In this document: positions 16,589-26,397 of the stretch, in pieces | Numbering within the stretch: the stretch's first letter is position 1 | Layout: each line of letters opens with the position of its first letter | Origin: Zunongwangia sp. ESRF-bin46 | GTDB lineage: Bacteria; Bacteroidota; Bacteroidia; Flavobacteriales; Flavobacteriaceae | Reading direction: 5' to 3' | Length of the DNA: 64,000 nucleotides | Assembly (NCBI GenBank): GCA_002631855.1 | Contig: NTLF01000012.1 | Coordinates: forward strand, 62,001-126,000 | Made by a program: the position numbers and the translations under genes | Notes under the pieces: model-generated | The model's database searches: none | What the model was told of the DNA's origin: nothing | Seen by the model: only the letters and a program-made list of their open reading frames with translations

Positions 16589-16696
16589 GAGAAAATGCTT
16601 TTCCAGAGTCGTCCCCAAGTAAATCCCCTACCGATAAGAACAAATCCCTGATGCATAAATTTTAATGCGGAACTTTACCATATCGAAACAAAAGAT

Positions 16697-18193
16697 ATGA
16701 TTCACACTAAAGTACCATACCATTTAACTGTAAAAGTTATCAGCTTTCTTTTTGTCGTATTGTTTATATATGCTGCTACAAGCAAACTTTTGGAATTTGA
16801 GAATTTTACCGTTCAATTGGCACAATCACCATTGTTAAGTGCCTATGCTGGTATCGTTGCGTGGTTAGTACCGGGACTGGAAATACTCATTGCCTTGCTG
16901 TTGGTGTTGCCTCGATTCACGAAAATCGGTCTGTATGCCTCCTTCTTTTTAATGGTACTTTTTACCACCTATATCTACATTATCCTTAATTATGCTGATT
17001 TTGTGCCATGCTCCTGTGGGGGCGTATTGGAAAAAATGACCTGGCAACAGCATCTGGTTTTTAATGCAGTATTCATCCTGTTGGCTGCTGGGGCTATTTT
17101 TTTGAGAGATAGGAAGAACATCAGAAAAAGCATCTTACTGACATGTATAATAACCATTGTTGGCATAGCGATAGTAACGCTACTATTTCAACTTTCAGAA
17201 ACAAAAATGAAGCGGAACAATGCGTTTATCAGACGCTACATACCGCACCCAATAGAAAAAACTCATACTATGGACTTGAAATACAGCTCATATTATATAG
17301 CAGGTATAGGTCCAACAAAAATCTATTTGGGCAATACCACTGCCCCTTTAAAAATGACCGTGCTGGATACCGCCCTTGCAGTTAAAGAGAGCCATATGAT
17401 TTCTTTAGATCAAATGGAACTACCTTATAGTGCCGTTCAAGTGCAGGTGATACCTCCCTATTTCTTTGTGGGAGATGGTACCGTGCCTATCCTGTTCAAG
17501 GGAAACACCAATGATTGGAATGCGACAACCATAATGCAAAGCGCGTATCATTTCACAGCCATGGAACCAGTAGGTCCTGATGAGATAGTGATTAAATCCA
17601 ACGAAAAGGAAAGTGGGGAAGCTGTGATAGGGGTGCTAAAGATTGATGAAAGCATAACCGCATCATTCAACAAAAAATTCCTTGAAAAGCAAATAGACGG
17701 TATTTTTGATACCGATGGAAGGTTGCTGTACAATCAAGATTTGAAAAAAATAATCTATACCTATCATTACAGGAATCAATTCATTATCGCGGATAAAAGC
17801 CTAAAATTAAATGATAGGGTCTCCACTATCGATACGGTCAGCAAAGCACACTTACAGATTGAGGAAATCAAGTCAAGACAACTAAAAAAGTTAGGAAGCA
17901 ATACGTTACTTATCAATAAAAACATGGCCACTGATGGTAATCTGTTATTTATAGAAGCCCCTCGGATCGGCAGGTATGAACCCGAGGATATGCTTGAAGA
18001 GGCTTCAATTATCGATGTCTATAACATTCAAGAGCAGAGCTATCTTTTCAGCTTCTACCTCTATCGCCACAAGAACCATAAACTTCGGGAATTCACAATA
18101 AATAATGGGGTGCTATATGCCCTACAAGGTAATTACTTAACCGCATATAAAATGAAGGAACAATATTTCAAACAAAAAGATACTGTACAGTGA
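16697..18193 (+). CDS. MauE/DoxX-type membrane protein with C-terminal extracytoplasmic domain
   Basis: A 498-residue protein. Residues 1-165 form four to five membrane helices of the MauE/DoxX redox type (LFIYAATSKLLEF, LVPGLEILIALLLV) with the Bacteroidota signature PCSCGGVLEKMTWQQHL (C105, C107). The remaining 330 residues look like a beta-propeller-like exported domain (DGIFDTDGRLLYNQDLKKI, ATDGNLLFIEAP). MauE/VKOR-like proteins handle disulfide redox in the periplasm. It sits directly before a secreted four-Cys protein, a likely client. Confidence 0.7.
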   Translation: MIHTKVPYHLTVKVISFLFVVLFIYAATSKLLEFENFTVQLAQSPLLSAYAGIVAWLVPGLEILIALLLVLPRFTKIGLYASFFLMVLFTTYIYIILNYADFVPCSCGGVLEKMTWQQHLVFNAVFILLAAGAIFLRDRKNIRKSILLTCIITIVGIAIVTLLFQLSETKMKRNNAFIRRYIPHPIEKTHTMDLKYSSYYIAGIGPTKIYLGNTTAPLKMTVLDTALAVKESHMISLDQMELPYSAVQVQVIPPYFFVGDGTVPILFKGNTNDWNATTIMQSAYHFTAMEPVGPDEIVIKSNEKESGEAVIGVLKIDESITASFNKKFLEKQIDGIFDTDGRLLYNQDLKKIIYTYHYRNQFIIADKSLKLNDRVSTIDTVSKAHLQIEEIKSRQLKKLGSNTLLINKNMATDGNLLFIEAPRIGRYEPEDMLEEASIIDVYNIQEQSYLFSFYLYRHKNHKLREFTINNGVLYALQGNYLTAYKMKEQYFKQKDTVQ

Positions 18194-18253
18194 CAGGGTA
18201 AGACCGAAAACCTGTAGAAAAGAGTAGGTCATAATTAATTAAAATTTTAAATT

Positions 18254-18520
18254 ATGAAAACAGTAAAAAGAAAGTTCTTATTACCGGTTATGGTATTTTT
18301 GCTCGCTATTGTAGCAGCTTTTGCCACACAAACCGAAAAAGGAGAGAACTTGGCAGTAGTTGATGGATACATCTATGTAAACGATGTCTGTCAACCAGAA
18401 GGAAAATGTCAATCATTTGGATCAATTGTCTGTACCCATAACGGTATGCAGGTATTTGGAAAAAGTGGTAGTGGAACCGATGAATGTTTCCGAACCCTTT
18501 ATCTGCCATGGCAAAATTAA
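18254..18520 (+). CDS. DUF6520-family secreted small Cys protein
   Basis: An 88-residue protein: signal peptide KRKFLLPVMVFLLAIVAAFAT and a mature part of about 63 residues with four cysteines in CQPEGKCQSF, SIVC and DECF. The length and layout match the DUF6520 family, found in Bacteroidota next to MauE/DoxX genes. The cysteines probably form two disulfides. No function is known to me. Followed at once by a strong terminator. Confidence 0.65.
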   Translation: MKTVKRKFLLPVMVFLLAIVAAFATQTEKGENLAVVDGYIYVNDVCQPEGKCQSFGSIVCTHNGMQVFGKSGSGTDECFRTLYLPWQN

Positions 18521-18534
18521 TTCCTAAAAATGGA

Positions 18535-18564
18535 GATGCCCCCTTATCGGGGCATCTTTTTTTT
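18535..18564 (+). terminator. Rho-independent terminator, probably bidirectional
   Basis: GATGCCCC (18535-18542) pairs perfectly with GGGGCATC (18549-18556) over a six-base loop, then eight T residues. It ends the MauE/DUF6520 transcript and overlaps the stop of the convergent S9 peptidase gene, whose transcript would form the same hairpin. Confidence 0.85.
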
Positions 18565-21193
18565 AGGGCTCAGTGGAATTATCGTTTCTTTTGAGATGGT
18601 CATCAAACCAATTTTTAATACGCTGGGTAAGGTCTTTTTGAGACTCTGGTTTTATAATGGAATGCGCTTCATTTTCATAGACCAACAGCTCTACCTCTTT
18701 TTCAAGGCGCCGAAGGGCCAGGTACATGGCTTCACTTTGGTGCCAGTTTAAATGATAGTCCTTATTTCCGGTCCATATAAGTGTGGATGCGTTTATATTT
18801 TGGGCATATGTCAGTGGGGAGTTTAGCCGATAGCCTTCCCTGTTTTCATAGAAAGAACTCCCCATACGCCATTGATAGTTCTCAAACCAATAAAGATTTT
18901 GCTTCCCAAAATCCTTTCCCACAGAATGGTAAAAGCTTATAATATCAAACACCCCCGCACCTACCACGGCAGTTTTAAAAAGGTCGGTTTGGCCGATTAT
19001 AAAAGCTGTTTCATACCCTCCAAAAGAATGCCCCAGCAGGCCTATCGATTCTTTGTCGATGATTACTCTGTCCAACACTTTCTGTACCGCAGTCACCACA
19101 CAATCGGTGGCAGATATACCTGGGTTTCCTTTTTTGATGAGAATGTCCGGCTCCAACACAAAATAGCCATCTGCTGTATAGTTCCTGTAATTAAACCCAT
19201 CGCCATTATAGAGGCTGGGATTTTTATAGTTATGTAATTGGTCGGACAAAAATTCATAGATGTGCACGACCATCGGGTATGTTTTTCCTTCAGTATAGTC
19301 ATCAGGATAGTGCAACAGCCCCTTTAAGGAATCACCCTGTTTATTAGTATATTGAATCAATTCTGTTTCGCCAATTGAAAACTGCTTTTGATGGGGGTTG
19401 GACATAACCAGGCCCCGCTCCTTATTACCGTCTGAATAACGTATCACCGGAGGACTGTTATGGGATTGATGAATATAAATATAAGCACTGCTATACTTTG
19501 CTTTACGCAAATGACTTGCCTTTCCATTTAATGGGACGAGAGGCTCTACGCTTCCAGTAGCCTTTCTAACTGCGTATCCTTGATTATAACTATCGTCTAT
19601 GCTCAATAGAATCAAATCTTGGCCAAGGTCGTATTCATAGCTATTATAAAGTGGAGGTCGAAAGGTTGGGGCGGCTCCATAAGCAGTATTGTAAATCCTA
19701 TAGCTTTGTTGGTTTTCCCTCCCATCGGTCAATCGCTCTTTTTGGGTACTGGCCACACTCAGCTTCCAAATATCAAACTGGTCATATACCAAGAGTTTAT
19801 TATTGGCGGACCACCCGGCAGCACCATAAGGAGTTTCAACAGTTGCAAAAGGAGAGTCTTCGTATTCAAAAGAAACTTCTATATCTTTAGTAAGATTGAT
19901 ATGTTTATCTTCCCTTAGATCATAGCCCCACCAACCTCCTTTTTTAAAATAGGCAATGTACTTACCATCAGGAGATGTTGTAATATAACCCGGTGCCGTT
20001 GTTATCTTTTTTACAAAAAGGGTTTCTTTTCCGGTTTCAAGGTCAACACAATAGTAGTCCGATTGTGGGGTATGTCTATATTGAGGCTCATAGGTAAGGA
20101 TATTGTAAGTCAGTGCGTGTTTTTGATCCCCGGACAAATTAGCGTCCGGTCTTTTTGCATTCCCCATTTGAAAAAACTTGCCCGATTCTGGCCACCAAAC
20201 ACTCAACCAGTTTGTTTTGTTGTATTCCCAGTCCTTTTGCTGTCTTGGGTAGATCCATTTATCGGTCCCTTTCCACACCTGTACCTTTACCTTGGAATCT
20301 CCTTTTGTATTTTCTGTAGTACCATTTTTGGATATGTAAAAAAATATGCGCTCCCCATCCTTTGAAAAGGATATTGGAAGTGATGTTATGGAAAGGCCAA
20401 AGGGTATTCGTGTATCTATATCATCAATACTTTTTAATTCATGGACACTGTCTCTATAATGGTATAATCTCGATAGTTCTTTGTCTGTTTCCACAAAAGC
20501 AAAAGCAGTGCCTTGGTCGTTCCATGTCAAGGTATTAAATTTTGAAGCCTTGGAACTGATTACAACAGCATCCTTAAAATCAAAAAGCCGCATTACCTTT
20601 ACCTCTGAACGGTTTTCTTCTTTTATGATCAGGGCTGCTCGATCCCCTTTGACATTAAAACTGAAATGCTGTACTCCGTTAATGGTTTTGGAGGTATTGT
20701 CTTGAAGGTTGATAAGCTTTAAATAACCGTTTTCACTTTGTGGTTTAAAACAAGCTAGATAGTGCCCGTTTTTGGAAAATTCAAAGCGTGTTGCCCTTTT
20801 TATCCATTGGACATTTCCGGTATCAAGGTGTAAAATGCCCACACCATTTTTAGTATTATTAAACGCATAATAATCCGGATGTTGTCCAGGAGCGAACTTT
20901 CCACTATTTGAACCGGGAAACGCATATTTTTCTTTTCGCTTCTTATGGATTACCACTAGCGTATCTTCAGCTTGCCCGTAATCCAATTGATAGGAAACCC
21001 AATTACCGTTTCCGGAAATTTGTGGAAATATTACGGTATGCCACATAGAAAAATCTTTTGCTTGCACTACTTTTTTTGATGGCACAGCCTGCCCCATTAC
21101 GGAACAGGCGGCCATCACACATATGAAAAAAATTATGGGGAAGCGGCTAATTCTTCTTCTGTGCATCTTGTCGTTTACATTTGACTGTATCAT
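18563..21193 (-). CDS. S9-family (prolyl oligopeptidase-like) peptidase, exported
   Basis: An 876-residue exported protein. The start may be at the Met codon nine residues in (MHRRRISRF), which still gives the signal peptide ending near VMGQA. Residues ~40-620 are a WD/PD40-type propeller (YIAYFKKGGWWGYDLRED) and ~630-876 an alpha/beta-hydrolase: nucleophile GHSFGG (about S722), Asp in WTGNKDYHLNW and His in NEAHSI. It would cleave short peptides or esters in the periplasm. It is the third gene of the SusC-SusD-peptidase operon (1-bp gap), pointing to peptide uptake and degradation. Confidence 0.8.
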   Translation of the reverse strand: MIQSNVNDKMHRRRISRFPIIFFICVMAACSVMGQAVPSKKVVQAKDFSMWHTVIFPQISGNGNWVSYQLDYGQAEDTLVVIHKKRKEKYAFPGSNSGKFAPGQHPDYYAFNNTKNGVGILHLDTGNVQWIKRATRFEFSKNGHYLACFKPQSENGYLKLINLQDNTSKTINGVQHFSFNVKGDRAALIIKEENRSEVKVMRLFDFKDAVVISSKASKFNTLTWNDQGTAFAFVETDKELSRLYHYRDSVHELKSIDDIDTRIPFGLSITSLPISFSKDGERIFFYISKNGTTENTKGDSKVKVQVWKGTDKWIYPRQQKDWEYNKTNWLSVWWPESGKFFQMGNAKRPDANLSGDQKHALTYNILTYEPQYRHTPQSDYYCVDLETGKETLFVKKITTAPGYITTSPDGKYIAYFKKGGWWGYDLREDKHINLTKDIEVSFEYEDSPFATVETPYGAAGWSANNKLLVYDQFDIWKLSVASTQKERLTDGRENQQSYRIYNTAYGAAPTFRPPLYNSYEYDLGQDLILLSIDDSYNQGYAVRKATGSVEPLVPLNGKASHLRKAKYSSAYIYIHQSHNSPPVIRYSDGNKERGLVMSNPHQKQFSIGETELIQYTNKQGDSLKGLLHYPDDYTEGKTYPMVVHIYEFLSDQLHNYKNPSLYNGDGFNYRNYTADGYFVLEPDILIKKGNPGISATDCVVTAVQKVLDRVIIDKESIGLLGHSFGGYETAFIIGQTDLFKTAVVGAGVFDIISFYHSVGKDFGKQNLYWFENYQWRMGSSFYENREGYRLNSPLTYAQNINASTLIWTGNKDYHLNWHQSEAMYLALRRLEKEVELLVYENEAHSIIKPESQKDLTQRIKNWFDDHLKRNDNSTEP

Positions 21194-21194
21194 A

Positions 21195-22610
21195 TTAATA
21201 TCCAGGATTTTGGGGTTGAAGGCTTGGGTTTAATATCAGTTCTTGCTGGGGCAATGGCAACAGCACATCTGTGGGGTTCCAATTTGGTTTGACAGGCCCC
21301 AATATTTCATTGGCAAGCTGCAAGCGTTTTAGGTCAAACCATCGATGCCCCTGTTCGGTAAACAGTTCATACTTGCGCTGCAATACAAGCTCTTCTAGAA
21401 GAGCATCTACGGAATTTGCTTTAGTACCATCCAGTCCGGCACGTTGCCTGATTTTATTAATGTCATTTTTAGCGGCTTCTATATTCCCTAAACGAACTAG
21501 GGTTTCCGCCCTGATCAGGTACACTTCTGCAAGACGGAAAAGAACCGAATACTCACTACTGCTTCCCAAGGCCGTATTTTGTTTGTATTTGAACGCATGG
21601 TACCAGGTATCAGTACCATCACTTATGGCCCGTGTCCATATACCTTTACGTAAATCGCCACTTTCAAAATTGGAAATAAACAAATCGGTAAGTGCGTAAA
21701 GTGGCGGTGGCCCGTTCTCAAAAACAAATATTTCCCCTGCTTTGGTCGCCGCTCCCTCAAACTCCGGCTTGAGTTGCCAAATGATAGAGGGACTTTCTCT
21801 TAAAAACACTTGATCCAGTTCGGGTTGCCATACATAAACTCCGCCTTCAATTACCGCCGTACTTTCCGTTTTAGCCTTTTCCCATTGTTGAGTATATAAA
21901 TAACACCGTGCCAGCAGTGCACTAGCAGCACCTTTTGTAGCTCTGATGTGCTCTCCAGATGCATCTGAAACAGCTAACAGTTCTTTGGCTTGTAACAGGT
22001 CTTGTTCTATCAGTTCATATATCTCGGGCAATGGCATACGGGAAGGACTTGAATTTTGAGTGTAATCTGTACTGACAATGTATGGGATTTCACCATACAG
22101 TTGGGATAAATAGAAATGAAGGTAGGCCCTAAGAAAATAGGCCTCTCCCATAAACGGTCCTTTTTCTTCCATTGTTAAACCACCTTCTTCCAAACCTTCC
22201 AAGATGGCATTGCTTTGGTAGATCAATGCATAATTATTGTTCCAAAAACCATCCACAGCACCATTGGACGGTAGTACTGTATGGTTGAAAAAAGCAGCGT
22301 CGGTCTGTGCATCGGCACGGTAATAGTCCAATTCATCTGCATACAGCCCCATTAAAACAGTAGCGCCTGATGGGGTACCTTCTACAGTACTGTTATCCCT
22401 GAGCCCTGAATAGATCGAAGTCAAGGCTGCATCAACCGTGGCGGTATCATCAAAGATGGCCTCCCCTATCAATTGGGAACTTGGAAGACCGGGCTCTAAG
22501 TCTTTTTCACAACCTGTTAGCAACAGTAACAGGATAAACAGCACACCATTTCCAACTATTTTATGTCCGGCAAGTACCTGCTCATTTCTATGTATAATAT
22601 TTAATTTCAT
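21195..22610 (-). CDS. SusD/RagB-family nutrient-binding lipoprotein
   Basis: A 471-residue lipoprotein: lipobox LLLTGCEKD (C34), then the SusD/RagB fold with N-terminal SQLIGEAIFDDTATVDAALTS, TPR-like helices (FLRAYLHFYLSQLYGEIPYI) and C-terminal VRLGNIEAAKNDINKIRQRA plus LFTEQGHRWFDLKRL. It caps the SusC channel on the cell surface and binds the substrate. It lies 12 bp after the SusC-like gene. The peptidase next door suggests peptides rather than glycans. Confidence 0.9.
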   Translation of the reverse strand: MKLNIIHRNEQVLAGHKIVGNGVLFILLLLLTGCEKDLEPGLPSSQLIGEAIFDDTATVDAALTSIYSGLRDNSTVEGTPSGATVLMGLYADELDYYRADAQTDAAFFNHTVLPSNGAVDGFWNNNYALIYQSNAILEGLEEGGLTMEEKGPFMGEAYFLRAYLHFYLSQLYGEIPYIVSTDYTQNSSPSRMPLPEIYELIEQDLLQAKELLAVSDASGEHIRATKGAASALLARCYLYTQQWEKAKTESTAVIEGGVYVWQPELDQVFLRESPSIIWQLKPEFEGAATKAGEIFVFENGPPPLYALTDLFISNFESGDLRKGIWTRAISDGTDTWYHAFKYKQNTALGSSSEYSVLFRLAEVYLIRAETLVRLGNIEAAKNDINKIRQRAGLDGTKANSVDALLEELVLQRKYELFTEQGHRWFDLKRLQLANEILGPVKPNWNPTDVLLPLPQQELILNPSLQPQNPGY

Positions 22611-22622
22611 AATATGTTTGTT

Positions 22623-25600
22623 TTAAAATGTTAGTGAAAGCCCTAATTGTACCCATCGCAATGGGGGCAAGAAACCTTGGGTTTGTTCGGGATCCTGCCC
22701 TTTGTATGGGGTCCATGTGACTAGATTTTGCCCCTGTATAAAAACTTTGGCATTACCGGCTCCTTTGATTACCTTTTTAATGGTATAAGAGAGCGCCACG
22801 TTTTTAAGCCGTATATACGACGCATCGCTGTAAGCGGCATCACTCTGGGACAAGTAGAAATAAGCCAATGACCGCTCGGGGTTGGACCCAGAAGTAAAGG
22901 CCTGTGTATTGGTGATATCCCCCGGTTCCTGCCACGCATCGAGCACGTCTACCGGCTGATTGCCCAACACACCGGGAGTGGTTCCGAACACCTTATTATT
23001 TAAGGCTTTTTGTTTACTGAACTGAAAAAAAGCATCAATCTCAAAATTACCATAGGAAAGGGTGTTCCCTAGACCTCCATAAAAAGTCGGTGCGGTATCT
23101 ACCTGTGCCTGACTGTCTTCCGGAATACTTATTTGTCCATCCCCGTTAAAATCTTCAAACTGATGCGTCCCCGATTCTGGGTCTACCCCTGTATGGCGAA
23201 GTACTTTCTGAATGGTAATGGGCTCGCCGATTACATAGCTATTGGCATAGGTACTGTTTTCTAGATTGGGAAATTCAAGAAGCTTGTTTTCAGGCAGGGT
23301 CAGGTTAAAGGAAGTAGACCATCGCCAATTTTCGGCCTTGATATTTGTGCTATTGAGTTCAAATTCCCATCCCGTATTCTCAATAAGGGCATCGAGATTT
23401 GCCAGTACGCCTGTAAAGCCGGTTGTACCTGGTAAGGGCACCTCTACCAATTGATTGGAAGAACGGTTGTTGTAGTAATTGACCGTGGTGAGTATCCGGT
23501 TTTTAAAAAACCCTAGTTCCAAAGCCGCTTCAGCCTTACGGTTTACTTCCCATCCAAAATTTGGGTTATAGAGTGCTGTGGGCGATAGCCCTATGGTACC
23601 ATTATAGGCAATGCCGTTTGTGCTATAGGTATCCAGGTATTTATAGTCCCCTATTTGATCATTCCCAGTGGTTCCATAACTTGTGCGTATTTTACCATAG
23701 CTTAGAAATGGTAATTTGTCTTTTAGAGCTTGTTCTTCGGAAAATATCCAAGCCATCCCTAGGGCACCAAAATTGGCAAAGCGATCGTTATTTCCAAAAC
23801 GGCTGGAGCCATCCCTGCGGGCGGTTATATTAAGTAAGTAGCGTTTACCATAACTGTAATTAACCCTACCGAATACCGCCTCATACTTATAAATTGTTTC
23901 ATCATCTTGGGTTACTTGCAAAAAAGAAGCGGCCCCTGTGTTTCTAATAAGGGCATTGCTCGCAAAACCACTTGCATATTGAGCGAACCTCGTATTGCTC
24001 TCCTGTTGTGCAGAAAACCCTGCCAAGACTTGAAGTGCATGTTCGCCACTTTTGAAACGATACGTTATTTGGGGCTCCGCAATCCACGAACTACGAGCCC
24101 CCTCATTGGTATAAATTGCAGACGAACTGCTGTCCAACCCGAAGAAAGGGTTAAATTGGGTATTCGGATAGGTATGGTATTCTGATAAGCTACTATATTG
24201 GTATCCTGCGTTGGCTTTGATTAACAAACCTTTTAAAAGGGTATACTCCATCTGCGCATTTACCAAAAGGCTATTGCGTTTTGTTTTATACTCCCCTTCC
24301 AAAACGCCCAAGGGATTATTGAATGTGCCTTCTTCCCAGTTTAAACTGCCATCTTCTTTATAAAGTTGAGGAGCATTCGGTGGTAAGGTAAGCGCTTGAA
24401 AGCTTAGGTCTCCCCCAGGAAGTTTGTTGTTTTCTATACTATAAGCGGTAGAAAGTGAAACCTTGAAATTGTCATCGGCAGCGTTATGGTTGAGCTTGGC
24501 AAGCCCATTGGCCCGTTTATAAAAATTATCCCCCGGAAATACGGTCGTCTCGTTTTGATAACCACCACTGAGAAAGAAAGAAGTGTTTTTGTTGCCACCT
24601 GACACAGTAGCATTATACCTCTGGTTATAGGCCGTACCGCCCAGTAATATTTTTTGCCAATCTGTATATCGGTTCTGGTCCCATGTGCCATTAATGTCAT
24701 ACGCATTGGGAGGGTACTCGGTCATGCCATCATTGCTAAACGCTTGACGCCGCATCTCGAGGTATTGAGTGGTATTAAGCAATTTTTGTGTGTTCGCTAC
24801 ACCACCAAGGCCACTTTGGGCACTTAGGGTAAAACGGATTTTCTCCCCACTGCTGTTTTTTGTTGTAATGAGCACCACCCCATTGGCACCCCGAGAACCA
24901 TAAATGGCGGTGGCATCGGCATCTTTGAGCACCTCAATGCTCTCAATATCTGTTGGGTTTAAAAAGCTGAATGGGCTTAGGTCCGAGCTGGGGATTAAAT
25001 TGCCCGATACATCCGGTGCACTTAAAGATTGAGGGTTAAATGGAACTCCATCTATAATATATAAAGGGTCAGTCCCTGCCGTAATACTATTTTTCCCTCG
25101 AATTTGAACGTTAAAACCACTTCCAGGCAATCCAGAGGTTTGTTGTATGTTTACCCCGGTCATCCTTCCTTGTAATGCGGCTAAAGGATTGGTTACTGGT
25201 TGGTTTTCAATTTCTTTTGCCGTAACACTCGTAATGCTTCCTGTTTTTTCTTTATTGGAAACTTTATAATAACCAGCGTTAAGCACCACTTGGTCCAGGG
25301 CCGTGGCATCTTCCAGTAATTGAAGGTTTATTGTTATTTTATTACCTACTATCTTATTGACAGGCTTAAAACCTAAAAAGGAAAACACCAAAGTGTCTTG
25401 AGAAGTTGCCAGTAATTCCCAGCTTCCATTTAGCTGTGTGGTTGTGCCCCTGTTTTTATTTTTTATAAGGACATTAACGCCTGGTAGTGGGTTGTTATCT
25501 ATGTCTGTTACCGTTCCTGAAACAAGTTTATTGGTTACTTGGGCAATAGGATGGATGGTGACCGTAAAAAAAACGATTATGCATAAAGAGAACCTTACCA

Positions 25601-25628
25601 CAAGGGTTGGCTTGTAGTTATTTTTCAT
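22623..25628 (-). CDS. SusC/RagA-family TonB-dependent receptor
   Basis: A 1001-residue outer-membrane receptor: signal peptide, a carboxypeptidase-regulatory-like domain (VSGTVTDIDNNPLPGVNVLI), a TonB plug (PVTNPLAALQGRMTGVNIQQ, IRGKNSITAGTDPLYIIDGV, SIEVLKDADATAIYGSRGAN) and a 22-strand barrel. These are family hallmarks. It imports ligands captured by the SusD-like partner using TonB energy. First gene of the minus-strand operon that ends with the S9 peptidase. Confidence 0.92.
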   Translation of the reverse strand: MKNNYKPTLVVRFSLCIIVFFTVTIHPIAQVTNKLVSGTVTDIDNNPLPGVNVLIKNKNRGTTTQLNGSWELLATSQDTLVFSFLGFKPVNKIVGNKITINLQLLEDATALDQVVLNAGYYKVSNKEKTGSITSVTAKEIENQPVTNPLAALQGRMTGVNIQQTSGLPGSGFNVQIRGKNSITAGTDPLYIIDGVPFNPQSLSAPDVSGNLIPSSDLSPFSFLNPTDIESIEVLKDADATAIYGSRGANGVVLITTKNSSGEKIRFTLSAQSGLGGVANTQKLLNTTQYLEMRRQAFSNDGMTEYPPNAYDINGTWDQNRYTDWQKILLGGTAYNQRYNATVSGGNKNTSFFLSGGYQNETTVFPGDNFYKRANGLAKLNHNAADDNFKVSLSTAYSIENNKLPGGDLSFQALTLPPNAPQLYKEDGSLNWEEGTFNNPLGVLEGEYKTKRNSLLVNAQMEYTLLKGLLIKANAGYQYSSLSEYHTYPNTQFNPFFGLDSSSSAIYTNEGARSSWIAEPQITYRFKSGEHALQVLAGFSAQQESNTRFAQYASGFASNALIRNTGAASFLQVTQDDETIYKYEAVFGRVNYSYGKRYLLNITARRDGSSRFGNNDRFANFGALGMAWIFSEEQALKDKLPFLSYGKIRTSYGTTGNDQIGDYKYLDTYSTNGIAYNGTIGLSPTALYNPNFGWEVNRKAEAALELGFFKNRILTTVNYYNNRSSNQLVEVPLPGTTGFTGVLANLDALIENTGWEFELNSTNIKAENWRWSTSFNLTLPENKLLEFPNLENSTYANSYVIGEPITIQKVLRHTGVDPESGTHQFEDFNGDGQISIPEDSQAQVDTAPTFYGGLGNTLSYGNFEIDAFFQFSKQKALNNKVFGTTPGVLGNQPVDVLDAWQEPGDITNTQAFTSGSNPERSLAYFYLSQSDAAYSDASYIRLKNVALSYTIKKVIKGAGNAKVFIQGQNLVTWTPYKGQDPEQTQGFLPPLRWVQLGLSLTF

Positions 25629-25664
25629 ATTTTTGTATTGATTAGATTAGACAATAATTTAATT

Positions 25665-25708
25665 AAGGCCTTTTACACTATGCGCAACAGGGTGTGGAGG
25701 CCTTTTTT
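25665..25708. promoter_or_regulatory. Hairpin in the SusC gene leader
   Basis: AAGGCC (25665-25670) pairs with GGCCTT (25699-25704), with a weaker inner ACAC/GTGT pairing, and a T run follows on the plus strand. It lies about 40 bp upstream of the SusC start. It may be a 5'-leader structure on the minus strand or a plus-strand terminator; no plus-strand gene precedes it. Confidence 0.35.
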
Positions 25709-25861
25709 AATGATTATAATTATAAGCTTTTATCCATAGGCAGGTTTAATTGGTTAGTTGCAACACTAAATATAAGAGAGAAATATGGTGCTTTGAAGAA
25801 AAGTTAAAGAGAGAGTTTTATACCGAACCAAATACAAAAAGGCGCAGGTCTCAACATACTG

Positions 25862-25966
25862 CTTTTGAGGTACTGGTATACCTTGCAACAATAAGTGAGC
25901 CCACGCCCGGGTCGTGAGCACTTACACTTATCATCTCGTTGCATAAAAATTACCAGTTTTCAAAAG
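25862..25966. other. Long imperfect inverted repeat, possible structured RNA
   Basis: Four nested pairings form one 105-nt hairpin: CTTTTGA/TCAAAAG, ACTGGTA/TACCAGT, TGCAAC/GTTGCA and TAAGT/ACTTA, with an inner GC-rich CACG/CGTG around a CCCGGGT loop. No reading frame explains it. It lies in the 490-bp gap between the SusC gene and the XRE gene. It could be a structured RNA, a regulatory leader or a single-strand-folding recombination site. The strand is not determined. Confidence 0.45.
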
Positions 25967-26119
25967 CGAGATTCAAAGCGAATGCTTCAAATTTTTTCTA
26001 TAAGAAGTTTCGCAAATATATTAATATCAATCAAATATAGTAATTTTTTTCTTTTATGGTAATATATCACCAAATAATTTTCTATAAGAATTACAAACTT
26101 GTTGTCATAACAAATAAAC

Positions 26120-26380
26120 ATGGACAGTAAGGCAGTACGGAAAATCTATATGAAAGAGTTCTCTAAGAATTTAAATAAATTAAGGGAAGAAAAATTTAAA
26201 ACTTATCATAAAGTAGCAACAAATTCTTCTTTTGATACAAGCAACTATAGTAAATATGAGAATGGTCACGGGAATCCTACCATTGAAACTATTTTAAAAA
26301 TAGCCAGCCTTTTAGAGATTAATCCAAAAGAACTGTTTGATTTTGATTTTGACATACATAAGCACAAAATTGATATGTAA
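26120..26380 (+). CDS. XRE/Cro-type helix-turn-helix regulator
   Basis: An 86-residue protein with one HTH_3 domain: FSKNLNKLREEKFKTYHKVA, then SNYSKYENGHGNPTIETILK and ASLLEINPKELFDFDFD. It is the usual small repressor found beside restriction or toxin genes. It lies about 500 bp upstream of the methylase gene on the same strand, so it may control it, but a relic gene lies between. Alternatively it is an unrelated element regulator. Confidence 0.75.
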   Translation: MDSKAVRKIYMKEFSKNLNKLREEKFKTYHKVATNSSFDTSNYSKYENGHGNPTIETILKIASLLEINPKELFDFDFDIHKHKIDM

Positions 26381-26397
26381 AATATATCAACTTTTTT

